NCBI GenBank assembly: GCA_964460035.1
Contig: CAYWPG010000004.1
Location: 1 to 64,000, forward strand
Direction: 5' to 3'
DNA length: 64,000 nt
Origin: CAYWPG01 sp964460035
Lineage (GTDB): Bacteria > Pseudomonadota > Gammaproteobacteria > Nitrococcales > AK92
Shown: positions 63,764-64,000 of the stretch, piece after piece
Position numbering within the stretch: position 1 is the stretch's first letter
Layout of the letters: every line of letters starts with the position of its first letter
Position numbers and translations under genes: made by a program
Notes under the pieces: model-generated
The model's database searches: none
What the model was told of the DNA's origin: nothing
The model's input: only the letters and a program-made list of their open reading frames with translations

Positions 63764-64000
63764 TACACCCCTACCTCCCGTGCAACCCGGTCCATGTAGG
63801 CGCCGAAAACCGCCAGGTACTGCGGCACCGGTAGCAGGAAAGCATCGTGCCCTTGCGAGGCTTCGATCTCGGAGTAGCTCACGTTCTTATCGCCATCGTG
63901 CAGGGCGCGGACGATTTCGCGGGAGCGCGACGGAGGGAAGCGCCAGTCCGTGCTGAACGAGAGCACCAGGAAATCGGCAGTGACATGCGCCAGCGCCGCG
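63763..64000 (-). CDS. metX: Homoserine O-acyltransferase MetX (C-terminal part; 5' end off window)
   Basis: The last 79 codons of an alpha/beta-hydrolase homoserine acyltransferase, the first step of methionine synthesis. The catalytic triad aspartate lies in STDWRFPP and the catalytic histidine in QGHDAFLLP, both conserved. The coupled metW suggests the succinyl-transferring type. The nucleophile serine and the start lie beyond the window. Confidence 0.93.
   Translation of the reverse strand, partial: AALAHVTADFLVLSFSTDWRFPPSRSREIVRALHDGDKNVSYSEIEASQGHDAFLLPVPQYLAVFGAYMDRVAREVGV

Overview
The window is about 64 kb of high-GC chromosomal DNA from a gammaproteobacterium, in a draft scaffold: a run of exactly 100 N sits at 7642-7741. 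The gene content and order support this placement. There is a ponA / pilMNOPQ-aroK-aroB / gltBD-hemE block as in Pseudomonas relatives, plus rph-rdgB-hemW facing yicC-gmk-rpoZ-spoT-ridA-recG, bioBFCD behind a BirA-type operator, an A1-type cytochrome aa3 oxidase cluster, and metX-metW-DUF4426. No tRNA, rRNA, CRISPR array, insertion sequence or prophage block was seen. The genus cannot be fixed from sequence alone; something like a Chromatiales or Ectothiorhodospiraceae lineage is a guess.

Layout. 1-5.2 kb (minus): a truncated membrane GGDEF protein with a GVDEF signature, then hemB, a PhoU-like DUF47 protein, pit and aroE. 5.2-9.4 kb: a small cytochrome c, a Nudix hydrolase, hemE, the assembly gap with an inverted repeat pair, and gltD. 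9.4-22 kb (minus): gltB, dgt, aroB, aroK and pilQPONM, divergent from ponA (22.2-24.6 kb, plus). 24.7-33.7 kb: an unknown nucleotidyltransferase-like protein, gltA, rpmE2, DUF3135, rimO, a membrane retropepsin, a lipoprotein, a Rof-like protein, hemW, rdgB and rph. 33.9-42.2 kb (plus): yicC, gmk, rpoZ, spoT, ridA, recG, ubiC, ubiA. 42.2-47 kb: comF (minus) facing bioB-F-C-D (plus). 47.1-54.8 kb: DUF2244, coxB (fused to cytochrome c), coxA, a 42-residue membrane peptide, ctaG, coxC, DUF2909, surf1, a SCO-like protein and the heme O synthase gene. No ctaA (heme A synthase) lies in the cluster. 54.9-57.3 kb: an OmpA-family lipoprotein, a small acidic protein, tusA, sohB. 57.6-60 kb: an ORF6N-domain protein, then a three-gene signalling operon: a stand-alone receiver, a CheC-like phosphatase and a PAS-GGEEF diguanylate cyclase. 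60.1-64 kb: zapE, a conserved unknown protein, hspQ, DUF4426, metW and the end of metX.

Most genes are core housekeeping: tetrapyrrole, shikimate, ubiquinone, biotin and methionine synthesis, ammonia assimilation, stringent response, type IV pili and terminal oxidase assembly. The least ordinary part is 57.9-60.0 kb. There the receiver/CheC/cyclase operon is preceded by a 9-bp inverted repeat touching a -10 box, an AUG-UAA minicistron with its own Shine-Dalgarno sequence, and a hairpin directly upstream of the receiver start. Other points to check are the BirA operator at the comF/bioB junction, the missing ctaA and bioH, the half-degenerate CheC active site, the 19-bp perfect inverted repeat after pilQ, and identical 11-bp sequences on both edges of the assembly gap.
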